Assembly (NCBI GenBank): GCA_902797675.1
Contig: CADBTR010000011.1
Coordinates: 1-35,879 of the forward strand
Reading direction: 5' to 3'
Length of the DNA stretch: 35,879 nucleotides
DNA from: an uncultured Lachnospiraceae bacterium
GTDB lineage: Bacteria; Bacillota; Clostridia; Lachnospirales; Lachnospiraceae
Shown here one piece after another: positions 16,944 through 25,613 of this stretch (within the stretch, counting starts at the first letter, position 1; every line of letters starts with the position of its first letter). A program made the position numbers and the translations under genes. Under the pieces are notes generated by a model. That model saw only the letters and a program-made list of their open reading frames with translations, did no database searches and was not told the origin of the DNA.

Positions 16944-18614
16944 ATGAAAGAAGAATATGAGACGTCTTATCATTTGATGATTCTGGCAGTGTTTTCCATC
17001 CTTGGAATTTTGCTTATCACCGTGAATGTGATATCGGGCTGGAGTGTGGTTGCGGTTCCGGTGATTGTTTTGCTGCTGGGGAGTGTCTGGGGAATTCATT
17101 TTCTGAAATTTGGAAAGAGTAAGACGAGAGTATATATCTATATTATCCTGATCTTAGGAGTTTTGTTTTATTACGGCTATCACACGGAGACCGTTACGGA
17201 TATTCCGATGATCCTGGCGCTGCTGATCATTGTGCTGATCGGACAGCATGATATGCATCTGATTTATCTGGTGGCATTTTCTTATTTTCTGATGCTTGCG
17301 GAAAATATTTTTATCACCGGATTTCTGGGACCAGATATGAGTCAGTTGACGGCATCCAGAACCGCGCTCGGAATGATTATTATTATTTGTTCGATCATGG
17401 TGGCGCGCTTTTTTATCCGTATGGACTTACGCGATAAAGATTCCATTGAAATCCTGCAGGAACAGCTGTATCAGGCAAAAGGAGAAAATGAGCAATATCT
17501 TTCCAATATTTCACATGAACTTCGCACGCCCATCAATGCCGTAAACGGAATGAGCGAGATTTTGCTTCACCGGAATCTGGACGAGGAGATGGCGGCTCAG
17601 ATACAGGTCATTCAGGACGCGGGGAAGAGACTTTACCGTCAGGTCAGCGATATGATCGATTTTTCGGAATTACAGACCGGACATTTTGTTTTGCAATATG
17701 AGAATTATGAACCCTTATCGGTGATAAACGATGCCATATCCGCTGTATTCGGGCGGGAGATGACAAAAAAACTGGATTTTGCCATTGATGTGAATCCTTA
17801 TTTTAATTATGCGAAATATACAAGACCGGTGATCGGGGAATATTATTCCCGCATGCTCAATCATGTCCGCATTGGTTTAAAGATGGATATTCGTGAGACA
17901 ACCTCTTTGAAGGAATTGAAAAAAAATGTGGAAAAAGGCGGTTACAGCCACGTGTTTGTCGCGCGCTGGGAGTATGAAATGGAGCCGGATTTTTTTGCGC
18001 GCCTGAGCAGAAAATGTCATGTGGTGATATTTACGGATCACAGGCTTTCTATGCCGTCGGATAGCAGGATACGGCAGATGATAAAACCGATCTACCTTCT
18101 TACTGTGGTGAATTATCTGAAAGAAAGCATGACCGGTGAAAGGGAAGATGAGAATGAAGAGACGGAATGGAAGGGATATCGTCCGCCGCGGGCGTTGATC
18201 GTCGATGATGATGAGATGAATATTATCGTGGCAAACGGGATCTTGAAGAATCTGGGTGTGGAGACGGAAAGCTGTACCGGCGGTGAGGTGGCTATCGGAT
18301 TGTGCAAGGAGAGAGAATATGATATTATCTTTATGGATTATATGATGCCGGGAATGAACGGAACAGACGCTATGAAAAAAATTCGGGAATTGAAGGACGG
18401 TTACTATAAAAAGATTCCGATCATTGTGTTGACGGCCAATGCGGTGAGCAGCGCCAGAGCAGGTTTTTTGCTGGACGGTTTTGATGAATTTATCTCAAAA
18501 CCGATCGAGATACCGGTTATGAAAAAAGTACTCCGCACATTTTTGGAGGGATCGGCATCCGACCGGATTTATTCACATGATAAAGGATCGTTATCAGAGG
18601 AGGGACGGGAATAG
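16944..18614 (+). CDS. Hybrid kinase-like protein lacking the ATPase domain (TM, HisKA, degenerate receiver, REC)
   Basis: A 556-residue protein. Five or six membrane helices lie in residues 10-158. HisKA follows with His191 in NISHELRTPINAV. The usual HATPase domain should come next, but no N-box, DxGxG or GxGLGL motif exists anywhere. Instead residues about 296-395 look like a degraded receiver: hydrophobic strands at 334-339 (YSHVFV) and 358-364 (CHVVIFT) and a KPIYL near 381, with no phospho-Asp. A complete receiver follows (416-535: DDDE at 421-424, phospho-Asp465 in FMDYMMPG, Lys519). It cannot make its own phosphate but could be phosphorylated on His191 by another kinase of the cluster or act as a scaffold. 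The gene starts 14 bases after the HD-GYP gene; the ATG with ACGAGGT upstream was chosen over a TTG at 16926. Confidence 0.85.
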   Translation: MKEEYETSYHLMILAVFSILGILLITVNVISGWSVVAVPVIVLLLGSVWGIHFLKFGKSKTRVYIYIILILGVLFYYGYHTETVTDIPMILALLIIVLIGQHDMHLIYLVAFSYFLMLAENIFITGFLGPDMSQLTASRTALGMIIIICSIMVARFFIRMDLRDKDSIEILQEQLYQAKGENEQYLSNISHELRTPINAVNGMSEILLHRNLDEEMAAQIQVIQDAGKRLYRQVSDMIDFSELQTGHFVLQYENYEPLSVINDAISAVFGREMTKKLDFAIDVNPYFNYAKYTRPVIGEYYSRMLNHVRIGLKMDIRETTSLKELKKNVEKGGYSHVFVARWEYEMEPDFFARLSRKCHVVIFTDHRLSMPSDSRIRQMIKPIYLLTVVNYLKESMTGEREDENEETEWKGYRPPRALIVDDDEMNIIVANGILKNLGVETESCTGGEVAIGLCKEREYDIIFMDYMMPGMNGTDAMKKIRELKDGYYKKIPIIVLTANAVSSARAGFLLDGFDEFISKPIEIPVMKKVLRTFLEGSASDRIYSHDKGSLSEEGRE

Positions 18615-21600
18615 ATGGAAAAGACGGATATTTTAATTACGGCAGACAGCATCTGTGATCTGCCGGCAGAATTGACAACGTCTCTCCCCATTGTTTTTAT
18701 GCCGTTCTATATTCTTGCCGGTGAGGGAAGATTTGTAGATGGCAAGGAGGTCAATGCGGAGGCAATTCTAAGATATATGCAGGAAGGTCATAAAGTAGCG
18801 TCGGTTCCGCCCTCAAAGGAAGAATATCTTCAATTTTTCCAGGAACAGCTTGCAAGTGCCGGACAGATCTTACATATCACCATGGGAAAAAAATCTTCGG
18901 ACAGTTATTCCAACGCGCTGGCTGCGGCAAAAGACCTGAATAAGGTAACGGTCTTTGATTCCGGACAGATCTCCGGAGGCTATGGTCTGGTTGTTTTGCA
19001 TGCGGCAAAACTTGCGGCGGATCAGTTAAGTTTTGAGAGAGTATTATCGGAGACGAAACGGTTGGCAGCCGCAGTGTCTTCGGACTTTATCGTTAAAGAT
19101 ACCACCTATATGAAACAGGCGGGGAGGATATCCGGAAGCGCGAAGAACTTAAGCGACAGTCTGATGGCAAGACCGCTGCTCGGAATGAGGGATGACAGGA
19201 TTGCGGTGCGTGATATTTTTTTCGGACGGTGGGAACAGGTGATCCGGCAATATGTCAGAAAGAAATTTTACGGAAGACAGGATATTGATACCTCTGTTCT
19301 GTTCGTAACGTGTGTGGGATGTGAGAAAAAAACACAGGAACTGATCCGGGAGGAGGTCGGAAAATATATCCGTTTTGAAAAGATTTATTTTCAACCGGCG
19401 TCCGCTGCTGTGTCCGGTAACAGCGGAGCAGGCACTTTTGGTTTATTTTTTCAAAAAAAATTAAGACAGCGAAAGAGCAGTCAGAATGAAAAGAGAGAAG
19501 GATCTTTCGTGGAAAATGTGCGAAGGAGAATTCTTTCCACCATTGTCAGACCGGAATTGACGATCCAGCAGAGAGTAATGAATCTGATCCTTTATGCGGC
19601 GTTGATCGGCGGCAGCGTTTCACTGGCAATAAACCTTGTTTTGCAGGCATGGAAGGCATCGGGAGCTGTTGCGGTGATGCTGCTTGCAGTGTTTTTTTCA
19701 ATCTGGCTTTCAAAGCACAAGAGCCAGGAAGCAGGCGGGATTTTTATCTGCAGTGTGGCGAATTTTATTTTATTCCCGATCATGTTTTTTGTATCCGGAG
19801 GGATTCACAGCGGAATGCCGGTCTGGCTGGTACTGGGGCTGATCCTTGACTGGCTGATCCTGAAAGGCTGGACCAGCATCATATTGTTTGCGTTGCATTT
19901 TTCCTGTGTGGCAGCCTGCATCTGGGTGTCAGAGTCGAATAAGGAATTGCTTGCAGAAATGCCGGAAAATTATATGATGTATGATGTCATGCAGACGATT
20001 TTTATTGTGGCGTGTATTTTCGGCATTATTTTTAAATATCAGAGTTATGTATATGAAAAACAAAATCAGAAATTAAAAGAACATGAGCAGGAACTGGTGG
20101 CGGCAAGCAGTGCGAAAGATATTTTTCTGGCAAATATGTCCCATGAGATCAGAACTCCTATCAATGGAATTATCGGAATGGATACGATGCTTTTGAAGGA
20201 ACGGGGGAATGATCCGAAAGTTCAGGAGTATGCCGTGAATATCCGAAACGCCAGTCAGACACTGCTTTCCATTGTAAATGATATATTGGATATTTCAAAG
20301 ATCGAGTCCGGAAAGATGGAACTGGTTCCGGTGAGATACGAACTTTTTTCCGTTCTGTCAGAATGTTTTGTGATGACTACCGCAAGGATTCAGGATAAGC
20401 CGATTCAGTTTCATGTGCGTCTGAATCCGGCAATTCCGGAGGAATTATACGGGGATGAAGTGCGTTTGCGCCAGATCATGAATAATTTATTGTCCAACGG
20501 AGTGAAATATACGCCGGAAGGCAGAGTAACGCTGACAGTAGATATGGAACAGAAAAATGACGCGGTGATCCTGCTTTTGATCTCTGTTTCAGATACCGGA
20601 ATCGGGATCCGCAGGCAGGATATGGATAAGCTGTTTCATAATTTTACCAGACTGGATGAGGAAAAGAACCGGAATGTGGAGGGAACCGGTCTGGGCTTGA
20701 ATCTTACCAGAAGGCTGGTTGAGATGATGGGAGGCACCATCAGTGTAGACAGTATTTACGGGCAGGGTTCCACCTTTACCGTCAGGATTCCGCAGGCAAT
20801 CAAAAGCCGGAATCCTGTCGGGGATTTTGAAAAGAGGATGCAGGCGGAACTGACGGAGAATATCACCACGAAAGTCGGCGTTTACGCGCCGGAGGCATCA
20901 GCGCTGGTAGTGGATGATGTGCCGATGAATCTTATGGTGATCCGGGGATTGTTAAAATATACGGAAATGACGGTGGATACGGCGGATAGCGGAAAAAAAG
21001 CGCTGGAACTTGCTGGCCGGAAGAAATATGATATTATTTTTATGGATCATCTGATGCCGGGTATGGATGGCGTGGAATGTTTCAAATGTATGCAAAGTCT
21101 CGCACTCAATCAGGATACACCGGTGATCATATTGACGGCAAATGCTGTTCTGGGCGCAAGAAAGGAATATCTGAAAATCGGATTTACGGATTATCTGTCA
21201 AAACCGATTGAAGATGAGCAATTGTATGAACAGCTGCAAAAATATCTTCCAAAGGAGAAATTAAAGGAGCCTCCGCAGGAGGAAGCTGATATTCGGGAAG
21301 CGGGCGTTAAAGAAAAAAAACAAAGGGAAAAACAGCGACAGGCGCAGGAAGAACCGGAACATTTGTCATGGATGGACAGGCTCCGGCGGATCGACGGACT
21401 GGATGCGGATCTCGGTTTGCAATATTGCATGGAGGAGGAAGATCTTTACAGAGAGGCTCTGGGGATGTATATTTCCGGTGAAAAGAGTGAGGCTTTGGAT
21501 CAGTGTTTAAAACAAGAGGATTTTGAGAATTACCGGATCTATGTTCATGCTTTAAAGAGTACATCGATGAACATCGGAGCAACTGTGTTGTCTGAAGAAG

Positions 21601-21722
21601 CGAGGATCTCAGAATTTGCCTGTAAAGAGGAAAATTATGAGTTGGTAGAGATGAGGCATGAAGAACTCATGAGGCAGTATCGGGAATTGTTGCGCAGATT
21701 GAGACAGGAGACCGGAGGGTAA
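18615..21722 (+). CDS. DegV-domain hybrid histidine kinase with C-terminal HPt
   Basis: A 1035-residue six-part fusion. Residues 1-282 form a DegV (EDD-fold) domain: DSICDLP at 11-17, VPPS at 64-67, the FDSGQISGGYG region at 114-124, MKQAGRISG at 166-174, and a closing GNSGAGTFGLFF. DegV/FakB proteins bind a fatty acid. Residues 320-475 contain about six membrane helices. HisKA has His510 (NMSHEIRTPING); HATPase has NNLLSNGVKYT, DTGIGI (660-665) and GTGLGLNL; REC has Asp767/Asp768, phospho-Asp811 and Lys863; HPt (about 920-1030) has His978 in VHALKST. A charged linker at 880-912 joins REC and HPt. The His that precedes GPG in FakB-type proteins appears to be Asn269 here, so lipid binding is uncertain. 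The ATG directly follows the previous stop, with GAGGAGGG upstream. All steps of a relay from ATP to HPt are on one chain. Confidence 0.92.
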   Translation: MEKTDILITADSICDLPAELTTSLPIVFMPFYILAGEGRFVDGKEVNAEAILRYMQEGHKVASVPPSKEEYLQFFQEQLASAGQILHITMGKKSSDSYSNALAAAKDLNKVTVFDSGQISGGYGLVVLHAAKLAADQLSFERVLSETKRLAAAVSSDFIVKDTTYMKQAGRISGSAKNLSDSLMARPLLGMRDDRIAVRDIFFGRWEQVIRQYVRKKFYGRQDIDTSVLFVTCVGCEKKTQELIREEVGKYIRFEKIYFQPASAAVSGNSGAGTFGLFFQKKLRQRKSSQNEKREGSFVENVRRRILSTIVRPELTIQQRVMNLILYAALIGGSVSLAINLVLQAWKASGAVAVMLLAVFFSIWLSKHKSQEAGGIFICSVANFILFPIMFFVSGGIHSGMPVWLVLGLILDWLILKGWTSIILFALHFSCVAACIWVSESNKELLAEMPENYMMYDVMQTIFIVACIFGIIFKYQSYVYEKQNQKLKEHEQELVAASSAKDIFLANMSHEIRTPINGIIGMDTMLLKERGNDPKVQEYAVNIRNASQTLLSIVNDILDISKIESGKMELVPVRYELFSVLSECFVMTTARIQDKPIQFHVRLNPAIPEELYGDEVRLRQIMNNLLSNGVKYTPEGRVTLTVDMEQKNDAVILLLISVSDTGIGIRRQDMDKLFHNFTRLDEEKNRNVEGTGLGLNLTRRLVEMMGGTISVDSIYGQGSTFTVRIPQAIKSRNPVGDFEKRMQAELTENITTKVGVYAPEASALVVDDVPMNLMVIRGLLKYTEMTVDTADSGKKALELAGRKKYDIIFMDHLMPGMDGVECFKCMQSLALNQDTPVIILTANAVLGARKEYLKIGFTDYLSKPIEDEQLYEQLQKYLPKEKLKEPPQEEADIREAGVKEKKQREKQRQAQEEPEHLSWMDRLRRIDGLDADLGLQYCMEEEDLYREALGMYISGEKSEALDQCLKQEDFENYRIYVHALKSTSMNIGATVLSEEARISEFACKEENYELVEMRHEELMRQYRELLRRLRQETGG

Positions 21723-21727
21723 AAACC

Positions 21728-23239
21728 ATGTTTGATATTATTATAAATTGTGCATTGCTGGTCGTCGGGACATTTTGCCTTGTCATGGGAGTCAGTTTTT
21801 TTCTGCGTGAAAAAGAGGCGGTGGAGTTTCGGATCCCGATCCTTCTGATGGGCGTCTTTGTTGCCATGTGGTGCGGCGGTTACGGAGTGATGGGATTTTG
21901 CTTAGAGGTTAAAAATGCCCATGCATTCCGCACGCTGGGATTGCTCGGAATCGAGGGATATCTGACTACCGGTATTTATTTCATGGCGAAACTTGCGGGA
22001 TTCCATCAGTGGCATTTCAGAATTGTGGTGGGAGTTACCGTGTTTATCAGTTTTTTGGATTACCTGTTGTTCGGAGATGGCGGTAATCTGGAATACGTGA
22101 TGAGCGGAAGGAGAATGGCATTTTATGCAAAACATACATTTGCCCGAAACTTTCATGACGGTTATATTTTTTTTATGTTTGTTGCCCTGCTTTCCATTGC
22201 ATTATATTGCAGGAAAAAATCCAGATACAAGAGGGAAAAAAATTTCGTCTGGTATGCGACATTTATGAATATCGCAATTATTCTTGCCAGTATTCCGGAT
22301 ACCTTTATGCCATTATTTCAACTTCCGTCGATTCCCATATCAGGATTCGGGGCGGTCATCGGCTATACCTGTATCTGGGTGATGGCGTCAAATTTCAGCG
22401 CGATCAGTATTTCGCTCCGGACTTTGAGCACTCAGATCTTAGAGTCGGTACATGTGGGAGTGTTGCTTACGGATACCGGGGGAAAGGTCGTTCATGTGAA
22501 TGCATTTGCGAAACAGATGTTAAAGCTGGAAAATGTGTCGGATAAGAAACTTTCGGAGCTGTTTGAACTCAGCGATGAAGTGGCGGAGCATGTGATGGAG
22601 GAGGCAAAGCAAAGCGGAGAATTGCAGTTTCGCTGGTATGCGAGGCGAAGCGGTGCCCACTGTATGGTAGATCCTTCCGTGGTCAGAGATCATTACGGGG
22701 AGATTTATTGTTATATCTTTGCGCTCTATGATGTTACCAGAGAAGACAGTCTGACGGAAAAAGTGCTGGAGTCCAAAGCGATTCCGGTAGCGGTGCAGCC
22801 TGAGAGTATACAGAAGCCGGAGATTCCGCAGGAAGCAGAATCTTCGCAGGAATCAGAACCCCTGCAGAAAGCGGAAGTTTTGCAGAAAGCGGAACCGGAG
22901 AAATTGTTTGATCCTGAGATCGGAAGAAGTTATTGCATGGATGATGAGGAATTTTATCGGGAGATTTTACAATCTTATCTGGATTCGGAGCATGGGGTGA
23001 AACTTTCCGAATATTTTGAAGGGGAAGACTGGGAGAATTATCGCATTACCGTTCACGCTTTGAAATCCGGTTCATTAAATATCGGAGCAGAGAATTTGTC
23101 GGAGGAGGCAAAAGCCAGTGAAATGGCGCTTCGTGATGATAAACCGGAATATGTGAGAGAACATCACAGGGAACTGATCGCGCATTATGATAAGGTGACG
23201 GGTGCGATAAAGGGTTACCTTGGGAGGCCGGATACATGA
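21728..23239 (+). CDS. Membrane PAS-HPt protein without kinase domain
   Basis: A 503-residue membrane protein. Seven hydrophobic segments lie in residues 4-225, an N-terminal 7TM layout like that of some sensor kinases. A PAS-like domain (about 236-345) begins LESVHVGVLLTDTGGKVVHVN. A Gln/Glu/Pro-rich linker (355-392) has repeats such as LQKAE. The HPt domain (395-498) has His443 in VHALKSGSLNIGAENL. There is no HisKA, HATPase or receiver domain. It therefore cannot start phosphorylation and probably accepts phosphate from receivers of the neighbouring hybrid kinases and delivers it to the HD-GYP receivers, possibly under PAS or membrane control. It starts five bases after the DegV-kinase stop and overlaps the MATE gene by four bases (ATGA), so translation is probably coupled. 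Confidence 0.88.
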   Translation: MFDIIINCALLVVGTFCLVMGVSFFLREKEAVEFRIPILLMGVFVAMWCGGYGVMGFCLEVKNAHAFRTLGLLGIEGYLTTGIYFMAKLAGFHQWHFRIVVGVTVFISFLDYLLFGDGGNLEYVMSGRRMAFYAKHTFARNFHDGYIFFMFVALLSIALYCRKKSRYKREKNFVWYATFMNIAIILASIPDTFMPLFQLPSIPISGFGAVIGYTCIWVMASNFSAISISLRTLSTQILESVHVGVLLTDTGGKVVHVNAFAKQMLKLENVSDKKLSELFELSDEVAEHVMEEAKQSGELQFRWYARRSGAHCMVDPSVVRDHYGEIYCYIFALYDVTREDSLTEKVLESKAIPVAVQPESIQKPEIPQEAESSQESEPLQKAEVLQKAEPEKLFDPEIGRSYCMDDEEFYREILQSYLDSEHGVKLSEYFEGEDWENYRITVHALKSGSLNIGAENLSEEAKASEMALRDDKPEYVREHHRELIAHYDKVTGAIKGYLGRPDT

Positions 23240-24585
23240 GAGACATGACAAGAGGAAACATAAGCGGGCATTTGCTCGCTTATGCTGTTCCCATGATCTT
23301 AGGTAATTTTTTGCAATTGACATACAATGCCGCGGATTCCATGATTATCGGAAAATGTCTGGGAGAGACGGCACTTGCGGCGGTGAGTACCGCAAATCCC
23401 ATTGTCACCATGGTGGTATTGGGGGCATCCGGAATCGGCATCGGCGCATCGGTCTTAATCAGCAGATATTACGGGGCAAAGGATTTTGATAAATTAAAAA
23501 GGGAATTCTCAACGACTGTGATCGCGAGTACGATTTTTTCCATGATTGTATTTCTGACCGGATTTTTTCTGTCGGAGCACATCCTTTCATGGATTCATAC
23601 TCCGGGGGAGGCGATGTTTCAGGCAAAACAGTATTTGAGAATCATCTTTGTGAGCTTTTTATTTACTTTTCAATATAATATCTGGTCGTCTTCCATGCGA
23701 GCCATCGGAGATTCCAAAACGCCGGTACAGATCCTCGGCGTATCCTGCGGGGTGAATATCGCGCTGGATCTTCTGTTTGTATACGGACTGGGATTCGGAG
23801 TGCGGGGGGCGGGAGCAGCCACAGTGATTGCGGAGGCGACGTCTGCCTTTTTGTGTATTGTTCATGTCTATCGGAACATTCCGGAACTTCGTGTCGGAAA
23901 AGGTCAGTGGATCGTGGATCGGAAATTGCTGAAAAACACTGCAAAGCTGGGATCACTTACGGCTCTGCAGCAGGCTACGCAGCCCATCGGTAAAGTTTTA
24001 ATCCAAAGCGCGATCAATATGGAGGGCGTAGTGGCGGTAGGAGCATTTAACGCCGTAAGCAGAGTAGATGATTATGCCTGTATTCCAAGCCAGAGTATCG
24101 GTATGGGGATTATGACCTGTACGGCTCAGAATCTCGGAGCGGGGCAGGAGAAACGTGTAAGGGAGACGGCAGGACGGGGACTTCTTGTGGCTTGCTGTTA
24201 TTTTCCGATTATTTTTACGGTTATCATGCTTTTTCGGGAGGCTGCGGTGGCGTTGCTGTCTCCAAAGGGAAGTACACAGATGGTCAGCATGGGCGTGGCA
24301 TATCTGGGGCTCAAATCCTTTACCTATATTTTAGCCTGCGTGATCAATGCGATCCAGGGGTATTTCAGAGGGCTGGGATTGTTGAAGATCGTTTTAATGG
24401 CAACGCTTACCCAGATTTCAATCCGGACAGTCTGCGTTTATTTTTTTGTGCCCGTCATGGGGATCGCGGGAGAAGCATTTGCCTGCATGAGCGGTTGGCT
24501 CGTTCAGCTGTTACTTGAGAGTACATTTCTGATAATTGTAATAAACAGGCGGAAATCTATTGACAAAGAGGAACGGTCGATATAA
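23236..24585 (+). CDS. MATE family efflux transporter
   Basis: A 449-residue polytopic protein with about 12 membrane helices in two MatE halves. It opens with ISGHLLAYAVPMILGNFLQL and NAADSMIIGKCLGETALAAVS, typical of the DinF/MepA-like branch. Members export cationic drugs, dyes or metabolites in exchange for H+ or Na+. The start ATG overlaps the stop of the PAS-HPt gene (ATGA), so it belongs to the signalling operon. This placement suggests export of a compound linked to the sensed signal, or protection from it, but the substrate cannot be predicted. The 3' end contains the promoter of the next gene. Confidence 0.93.
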   Translation: MRDMTRGNISGHLLAYAVPMILGNFLQLTYNAADSMIIGKCLGETALAAVSTANPIVTMVVLGASGIGIGASVLISRYYGAKDFDKLKREFSTTVIASTIFSMIVFLTGFFLSEHILSWIHTPGEAMFQAKQYLRIIFVSFLFTFQYNIWSSSMRAIGDSKTPVQILGVSCGVNIALDLLFVYGLGFGVRGAGAATVIAEATSAFLCIVHVYRNIPELRVGKGQWIVDRKLLKNTAKLGSLTALQQATQPIGKVLIQSAINMEGVVAVGAFNAVSRVDDYACIPSQSIGMGIMTCTAQNLGAGQEKRVRETAGRGLLVACCYFPIIFTVIMLFREAAVALLSPKGSTQMVSMGVAYLGLKSFTYILACVINAIQGYFRGLGLLKIVLMATLTQISIRTVCVYFFVPVMGIAGEAFACMSGWLVQLLLESTFLIIVINRRKSIDKEERSI

Positions 24586-24588
24586 AAT
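24560..24588 (+). promoter_or_regulatory. Consensus promoter of the formate/nitrite channel gene
   Basis: TTGACA (24560-24565), a 17-base spacer and TAAAAT (24583-24588). It straddles the stop codon of the MATE gene (ends 24585). It gives the channel gene independent expression from the signalling operon. Confidence 0.75.
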
Positions 24589-24634
24589 CGAACAGGCGGT
24601 TTGTAACATGAGAAAGAATATGAAGAGGTATCAA

Positions 24635-25507
24635 ATGGAAAATACGAAGGAAGCGACAAAAAATCCTGTAGCCGGCACAATGGTCAGCGCGCCTTATCAG
24701 GTGCTGGAGGCAAATATAAAGACGGAAGTAGAACGGACGAAGATGCCGGTATCCCGATTGATTCTTTTGGGACTGCTGGCAGGCATGTTTATTGCCGGAG
24801 GCGCGGCAGCCAGCAGTTTGGCGATGCACAGCGTGGCAAATGTGGGACTTTCGAGGCTGGTGGGAGGCGCGATCTTTCCGGTGGGGCTTATGATCATCAT
24901 CTTCAGCGGATGTGAATTGTTTACCGGAGACTGCCTGCTGTTTTTAGGCTTTCTGGATAAAAAGGTATCACTTATGCAGATGTTGAAAGTACTTGTTGTG
25001 GTATTTGCAAGCAATCTTTTCGGATCTGTTATATGGGCGTTTATGGTTTCCGAAAGCGGACAATTTGATTACAGTGGCGGACTTTTGGGAGCTTATACGA
25101 TCAAGGTTGCATTGGGAAAAACAACCATGTCCTTTGGCACTGCATTTTTTTCCGGCATTTTGTGTAATATTTTTGTCTGTATGGCAGTGCTGCTTGCAGC
25201 AGCTGCAAAAGATGCGGCAGGAAAGATATTGGGAATCTTTTTCCCGATTATGGCGTTTGTCGTAAGCGGCTATGAGCACTGTGTTGCCAATATGTATTAT
25301 ATACCTGCGGGACTTATGGCGAAGGGAAACAGCGCCTATGTGCAGAAAGCCATAGAGGCGTATGGATATACAAAGGAACAGTTGGAACAGTTGAATGCAG
25401 CGAATTTTTTTACGGGAAATCTGCTTCCGGTCACATTGGGAAATATGGCAGGAGGGATGCTGTTTGTTGGGGCATTTCTTTATTTTGCCAATCGCCATCG
25501 CCTTTGA
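24635..25507 (+). CDS. Formate/nitrite transporter (FocA/NirC family channel)
   Basis: A 290-residue protein with six membrane helices. Family landmarks are LLAGMFIAGGAAASS (48-61), ELFTGDCL (94-101), ASNLFGSVIWAF, and the stretch FVVSGYEHCVANMYYIPAGL, where His215 matches the pore His of FocA (GFEHS motif). Members are pentameric channels for small monovalent anions such as formate, nitrite or hydrosulfide. In a fermenting Lachnospiraceae-like host, formate export or uptake is most likely. ATGs at 24608, 24620 and 24635 are all possible. AAGAGG (24623-24628) favours 24635, and the family usually has an N-terminal stretch of this length. The gene has its own promoter, and no terminator is visible before the next promoter. 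Confidence 0.92.
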   Translation: MENTKEATKNPVAGTMVSAPYQVLEANIKTEVERTKMPVSRLILLGLLAGMFIAGGAAASSLAMHSVANVGLSRLVGGAIFPVGLMIIIFSGCELFTGDCLLFLGFLDKKVSLMQMLKVLVVVFASNLFGSVIWAFMVSESGQFDYSGGLLGAYTIKVALGKTTMSFGTAFFSGILCNIFVCMAVLLAAAAKDAAGKILGIFFPIMAFVVSGYEHCVANMYYIPAGLMAKGNSAYVQKAIEAYGYTKEQLEQLNAANFFTGNLLPVTLGNMAGGMLFVGAFLYFANRHRL

Positions 25508-25509
25508 AG

Positions 25510-25544
25510 TTATACTTGACCTTTTGAACGATAAAAAGTATAAT
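25510..25544 (+). promoter_or_regulatory. Strong promoter of the cdaA-glmM-rfb operon, within an inverted repeat
   Basis: TTGACC (25516-25521), 17 bases, TATAAT (25539-25544): a near-perfect housekeeping promoter. An 8-bp perfect inverted repeat, TTATACTT (25510-25517) and AAGTATAA (25536-25543), encloses it, one arm touching the -35 and the other covering the -10. This may be an operator or chance. No other clear promoter or terminator is seen until 35750. Confidence 0.8.
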
Positions 25545-25613
25545 TACAGGATGGCAGACTTTTTGTGATTGCCCCGGGAAGTCGGATTGCCGGAATTTGA
25601 GGAGGAAGCATTT

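Noticed and set aside
22824-22910. Short direct DNA repeats (CAGAAAGCGGAA type) as a mobile or CRISPR-like element
   Set aside because: They encode the Gln/Glu-rich linker of the PAS-HPt protein in frame and have no spacers.
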